Under the pieces are notes generated by a model. It saw only the letters and a list, made by a program, of their open reading frames with translations. It was not told where the DNA came from and made no database searches. Positions 6,148 through 8,809 of a stretch of DNA of 8,809 bases are shown here, one piece after another. Numbering within the stretch: position 1 is the stretch's first letter; each line of letters opens with the position of its first letter. The position numbers and the translations under genes were made by a program. The DNA is taken from NCBI GenBank assembly GCA_003524365.1, contig DQHS01000115.1:3369-12177 (forward strand), given 5' to 3'. The stretch comes from Cellvibrio sp. (GTDB lineage: Bacteria > Pseudomonadota > Gammaproteobacteria > Pseudomonadales > Cellvibrionaceae).

Positions 6148-6837
6148 TTAATTTTCCACGCTGGGTAAGAAGCGATAACCTACACCAGGCTCTGTTTCTA
6201 TGTATCGAGGATTCGATGGATCATCACCCAGCTTGGTACGCAGGCGCGCAATAAAAATACGCAAATAATGAGTGTCTTCCACATGGGTGCCGCCCCAAAT
6301 CTCACGTAATAATTGTTGCTGGGTGACAAGGCGTCCGGCGTTATTAATCAGACGTTTTAACAATTCAAATTCTTTACGGGAGAGTTTGGCCACCTCGCCA
6401 TCCACTGTAAGCTTGCGCTCTTGTAGGTCAATTACCACCCTCTCATCCTGAAATTTTTGTACACTCTCCACGCTCGGACCAAAGGATTTTATCAAGCCGC
6501 GAATGCGCGCCAGTAATTCCTGAATGCCAAAAGGCTTGACCACATAATCATTGGCGCCAACGTCTAACGCCTGCACAATTTCAGATTCGCGATTGCGCAC
6601 CGATAACACAATTATGGGTTGGTGGAAAAAATCGCGCAGTTTCTTAAGCACTACCTGGCCGTCGAGATCAGGCAGGCCCATATCCAAAATAATTAAATCC
6701 GGAGTCTGCTCGGCCGCGAAAGCTAAACCCTGTCTACCTGTATCGGCTTCCAGAATGGTATAGCCTTGGGCGGTAAGGCCGATTTGTAGGAAGCGGCGAA
6801 TTTGTGGTTCGTCGTCGATAATTAGAATCTTGCTCAT
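6148..6837 (-). CDS. kdpE: KdpE-type OmpR-family response regulator
   Basis: 229 residues, full length for KdpE. The receiver domain (~1-115) has the acidic pocket Asp8-Asp9, phospho-acceptor Asp52 in LIILDMGLPD, switch Ser79 and Lys101 in KPFG. The winged-helix DNA-binding domain (~130-227) includes LSRKEFELL, IWG and THVEDTHYLRIFIARLR, the last a KdpE-type recognition region, then the wing ending VGYRF. It should bind DNA when phosphorylated by the kinase encoded just upstream and control potassium-related genes. The start has GGAG six bases upstream. The 69-bp gap after the kinase gene is long for an operon, so separate control is possible. Although KdpE-like, it lies beside trkH; no kdpFABC is visible, so its targets may differ from those in E. 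coli. Confidence 0.95.
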   Translation of the reverse strand: MSKILIIDDEPQIRRFLQIGLTAQGYTILEADTGRQGLAFAAEQTPDLIILDMGLPDLDGQVVLKKLRDFFHQPIIVLSVRNRESEIVQALDVGANDYVVKPFGIQELLARIRGLIKSFGPSVESVQKFQDERVVIDLQERKLTVDGEVAKLSRKEFELLKRLINNAGRLVTQQQLLREIWGGTHVEDTHYLRIFIARLRTKLGDDPSNPRYIETEPGVGYRFLPSVEN

Positions 6838-6841
6838 AGTG

Positions 6842-6860
6842 ACTCCATTTTTTGGGGAGT
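6842..6860 (-). promoter_or_regulatory. Small hairpin that can sequester the kdpE Shine-Dalgarno
   Basis: On the minus strand ACTCC (6860-6856) can pair with GGAGT (6846-6842), which contains the kdpE ribosome site, around an A-rich 9-base loop. The stem is only 5 bp, so its effect is speculative. Confidence 0.3.
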
Positions 6861-6906
6861 ATAAACACTGGCTGCCTGTACCCGCGTTATATCACTGTTA
6901 AATTTT

Positions 6907-8436
6907 TTATTCTTCTGATTGTGGGAGCGTTTGTTGTTCGTGTTGATTGTGAATGGGCAAGGCGATACGCACACAACATCCGGGGTTAAGCCTATCGTCT
7001 ACACGCTTGGGGTTCGGGTGAATGCTAACCTTGCCTCCATGGGCCATTATCATTCCCTGACAAATTGTTAAACCAAGCCCGCTGCCGGATCTACGTCTGT
7101 CACCTTTCTCGGCAGTATGAAAACGCTCAAACACTTTTTCCCGCTCTTCTTCGGGAATTCCAGTTCCCTGATCGCAAATGGTAATTACAACCTGATCGCT
7201 TTCTTTTACGCATGCAATATCAATACTGGCACTACGAGGGGAAAACTTGATGGCATTATCAATCACATTAAAAATGGCTTGCTCCAATAGAGCAGCGTGT
7301 ACATAAAGTGAGGGCACTTGCGCCGCGATGGACTCAGTGAGGTGATTTTGTATCAGTAAAGGACGCAGGCGTTTTTTTACCACACTTAAGATTTCTTCAA
7401 CGCTCACCCAATTGCATTCCAGCTGCATTTGCCCGAAACCCAAACGGGTCATGTCCAATAAATTTTGCGTGTAGCGGTTTAGGCGTTCTGCCTCCTCCAA
7501 TACGGTGTTTAATAACTCGCGGGTTTGTTGCTTATCCAAATGCTCACCAAACTCAAGTACAGTGGATGTGGCGCCAATCATAGTTGTGAGCGGTGTGCGA
7601 AAATCATGAGATACCGATGACAGCAGTGATGAGCGCAGCAACTCATTTTCTTTGGCAATTTTTTCTTTTTCCAAATCTGCTGCTAGCCGGGTTCGCTCCA
7701 ATGAAATATTAACTTGATGCAAGAGCAGCAAAAAAATATCGCGTGGTAAATGGGGAATATTTTCTGCCGCGATGCGCAGCAGGCCAATGACATGACGGGA
7801 ATTGTAGAGGAAATAGACATCGTGTTCCTGTTCAAGCTCAGCAATCTTGCTGATAGTTTCTTCTGTCCAACGGAGTTCCAGTAATTCTTCCAAATAGGTT
7901 TTGCGCAAATTAGTGAGACGCCGAATCATCGGGTGGGTGGCCCAGTTGTCTTCGTGGGTGATCAAGACGCAGTGCTCTTGCCAGGGTTTAAGTGCATCGC
8001 GCAAGGCAGCGATAACATCTTTGGTATCAATGGCTTTAGGTAATCGTTCAAGCAACTCCAGTTCAATATCTGTCATAAATTCGCGCATACGAATTTTCTG
8101 CACGTTTTTTTTATGCTTGGTGGCCATGTATCCCACCAAAACGGATGTGAGTAGAAAGAGTGATATCGTCAGCAGGTCTTCATCCTGATGAATCATTATT
8201 GATCCGCGAGGTTCAGCAAAAAAAAAGCTGAAGGCAAAAAAGCTGGAGAGCGCGTTAATAATTGCCAGCTCTACAGTAACGTTAATGGCGATAAAGACTA
8301 CCATCACGATGTAAAGAAGCGGCACGTTGGCCTTGGGTAGGGAGTCTGTTACCAAAAACGCAAAAGGTGTTAGCAACCAGGGGAATAAGATACCGATGGG
8401 GTAGGCGAATTTACGCAAAACTTTTTCAGCATTCAT
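6907..8436 (-). CDS. Short KdpD-type sensor histidine kinase lacking the N-terminal KdpD/Usp region
   Basis: With ATG 8436 the protein has 509 residues, versus 894 in E. coli KdpD. It starts directly at the four-helix DUF4118 membrane domain (helices ~14-30, 38-53, 57-75 and 88-107), which has the typical FFFAEP turn. The N-terminal Walker-bearing KdpD domain and the Usp domain are absent. A degenerate GAF-like region (~125-245) leads by a coiled coil into the kinase core: His277 in SHDFRTPL, N-box Asn394 in NVIDNAIKFSP, G1 Asp422 in DQGTGIP, F-box VFERFH (~435-440), G2 GSGLGL (451-456). It should autophosphorylate and pass phosphate to the KdpE-type regulator encoded next. The ATG shares one base with the trkH stop (TGATG), implying translational coupling. 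GTG 8439 is an alternative. An in-frame extension to 8523 is unlikely because it lies inside trkH and does not begin the membrane domain. Confidence 0.94.
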   Translation of the reverse strand: MNAEKVLRKFAYPIGILFPWLLTPFAFLVTDSLPKANVPLLYIVMVVFIAINVTVELAIINALSSFFAFSFFFAEPRGSIMIHQDEDLLTISLFLLTSVLVGYMATKHKKNVQKIRMREFMTDIELELLERLPKAIDTKDVIAALRDALKPWQEHCVLITHEDNWATHPMIRRLTNLRKTYLEELLELRWTEETISKIAELEQEHDVYFLYNSRHVIGLLRIAAENIPHLPRDIFLLLLHQVNISLERTRLAADLEKEKIAKENELLRSSLLSSVSHDFRTPLTTMIGATSTVLEFGEHLDKQQTRELLNTVLEEAERLNRYTQNLLDMTRLGFGQMQLECNWVSVEEILSVVKKRLRPLLIQNHLTESIAAQVPSLYVHAALLEQAIFNVIDNAIKFSPRSASIDIACVKESDQVVITICDQGTGIPEEEREKVFERFHTAEKGDRRRSGSGLGLTICQGMIMAHGGKVSIHPNPKRVDDRLNPGCCVRIALPIHNQHEQQTLPQSEE

Positions 8437-8809
8437 CACGCGCGCCAGAATGCAGGTGTAAACAGCACAAGAATTGTCAGGAATTCTAACCGCCCCAATA
8501 ACATTCCAGCAGAGAGCGCCCATTTGGCGGTGTCGCTTAAGCTGGCGAAATTTCCTGCTGGGCCAATTACGGGGCCCAAGCCTGGGCCAACGTTCATCAC
8601 TGCAGTCGCTGCACCGGTAAGGCTGGTCAACATATCCAGGCCAGTTAGGGCGAGGATTAATGCGATCACAACCAAGCAGCCTGCCATCAAAAACATGTAC
8701 GAAATGGATGACACGATTATTTCCGAGCTAATCAAGCGGTTGTTGTAACGTCGGCTAATTATTGCACGAGGATGAATTGCGGTGATGATTTGTTCTTTCA
8801 CCAGACCAC
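8436..8809 (-). CDS. trkH: TrkH-family potassium uptake protein, C-terminal part (5' end outside the window)
   Basis: The 123 visible residues are about the last quarter of a ~480-residue TrkH. TrkH is the membrane pore of Trk potassium uptake and normally works with the NAD-binding protein TrkA, not seen here. Recognisable elements are the VKEQI...HPRAI segment before the last repeat, a membrane helix (SISYMFLMAGCLVVIALILA), the fourth pore loop with the filter-like NVGPGLG, and the conserved end AKWALSAGMLLGRLEFLTILVLFTPAFWR. The frame is open to the right edge, so the gene enters from outside. Its stop overlaps the kinase start by one base, which puts the transporter first in an operon with its presumed regulators. 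Confidence 0.94.
   Translation of the reverse strand, partial: GLVKEQIITAIHPRAIISRRYNNRLISSEIIVSSISYMFLMAGCLVVIALILALTGLDMLTSLTGAATAVMNVGPGLGPVIGPAGNFASLSDTAKWALSAGMLLGRLEFLTILVLFTPAFWRA

Noticed and set aside
6858..6871. TATACT on the minus strand as an internal promoter for the response regulator
   Set aside because: No acceptable -35 hexamer lies 16-18 bases upstream and there is no properly placed extended -10 TG.
8437..8523. N-terminal extension of the histidine kinase into trkH
   Set aside because: The added residues would overlap the conserved trkH end in another frame, and kinase homology begins after the ATG at 8436.

Overview
The window looks like chromosomal DNA of a gammaproteobacterium of moderate GC content. 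A Cellvibrio-like (Cellvibrionales) member is my best guess. The pointers are a GlyGly-CTERM sorting tail (the rhombosortase system of Shewanella, Vibrio and Cellvibrio relatives), a CueR/MerR-type copper promoter, KdpDE/TrkH potassium genes and strong Shine-Dalgarno sites. The taxonomy is inference. I see no insertion sequence, tRNA, rRNA, CRISPR array or phage gene.

Left block (1-2461), copper export, minus strand. A CueR-like promoter with a 19-bp spacer and a 21-bp imperfect dyad drives a 69-aa copper chaperone (CopZ-like). Eleven bases after it comes a P1B-type copper ATPase (CopA), which runs off the left edge of the window. The divergent plus-strand gene (2462-3451) is an HPP-family membrane protein with a C-terminal soluble domain in place of the CBS domains seen in some relatives.

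Middle block (3614-6031), cell-envelope genes, plus strand. First comes a secreted cyclophilin-type prolyl isomerase with a GlyGly-CTERM tail. A small two-helix membrane protein with a GTG start follows 24 bases later, and the pair ends at a strong terminator. Next is a stand-alone secreted right-handed beta-helix protein with ten cysteines, closed by a second strong terminator at 6106-6140.

Right block (6148-8809), potassium, minus strand. The order of transcription is trkH (only the C-terminal quarter is in the window), a short KdpD-type histidine kinase overlapping trkH by one base, then a KdpE-type response regulator. The kinase lacks the large N-terminal KdpD/Usp cytoplasmic region and begins directly at the four-helix DUF4118 membrane domain. 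No kdpFABC is visible. The layout suggests a potassium two-component system tied to Trk-type uptake rather than to the Kdp ATPase.

The most interesting points are the trkH/short-KdpD/KdpE arrangement, the GlyGly-CTERM cyclophilin with its unknown membrane partner, and the HPP protein's C-terminal domain beside the copper genes. I found no clearly unprecedented multi-gene system.
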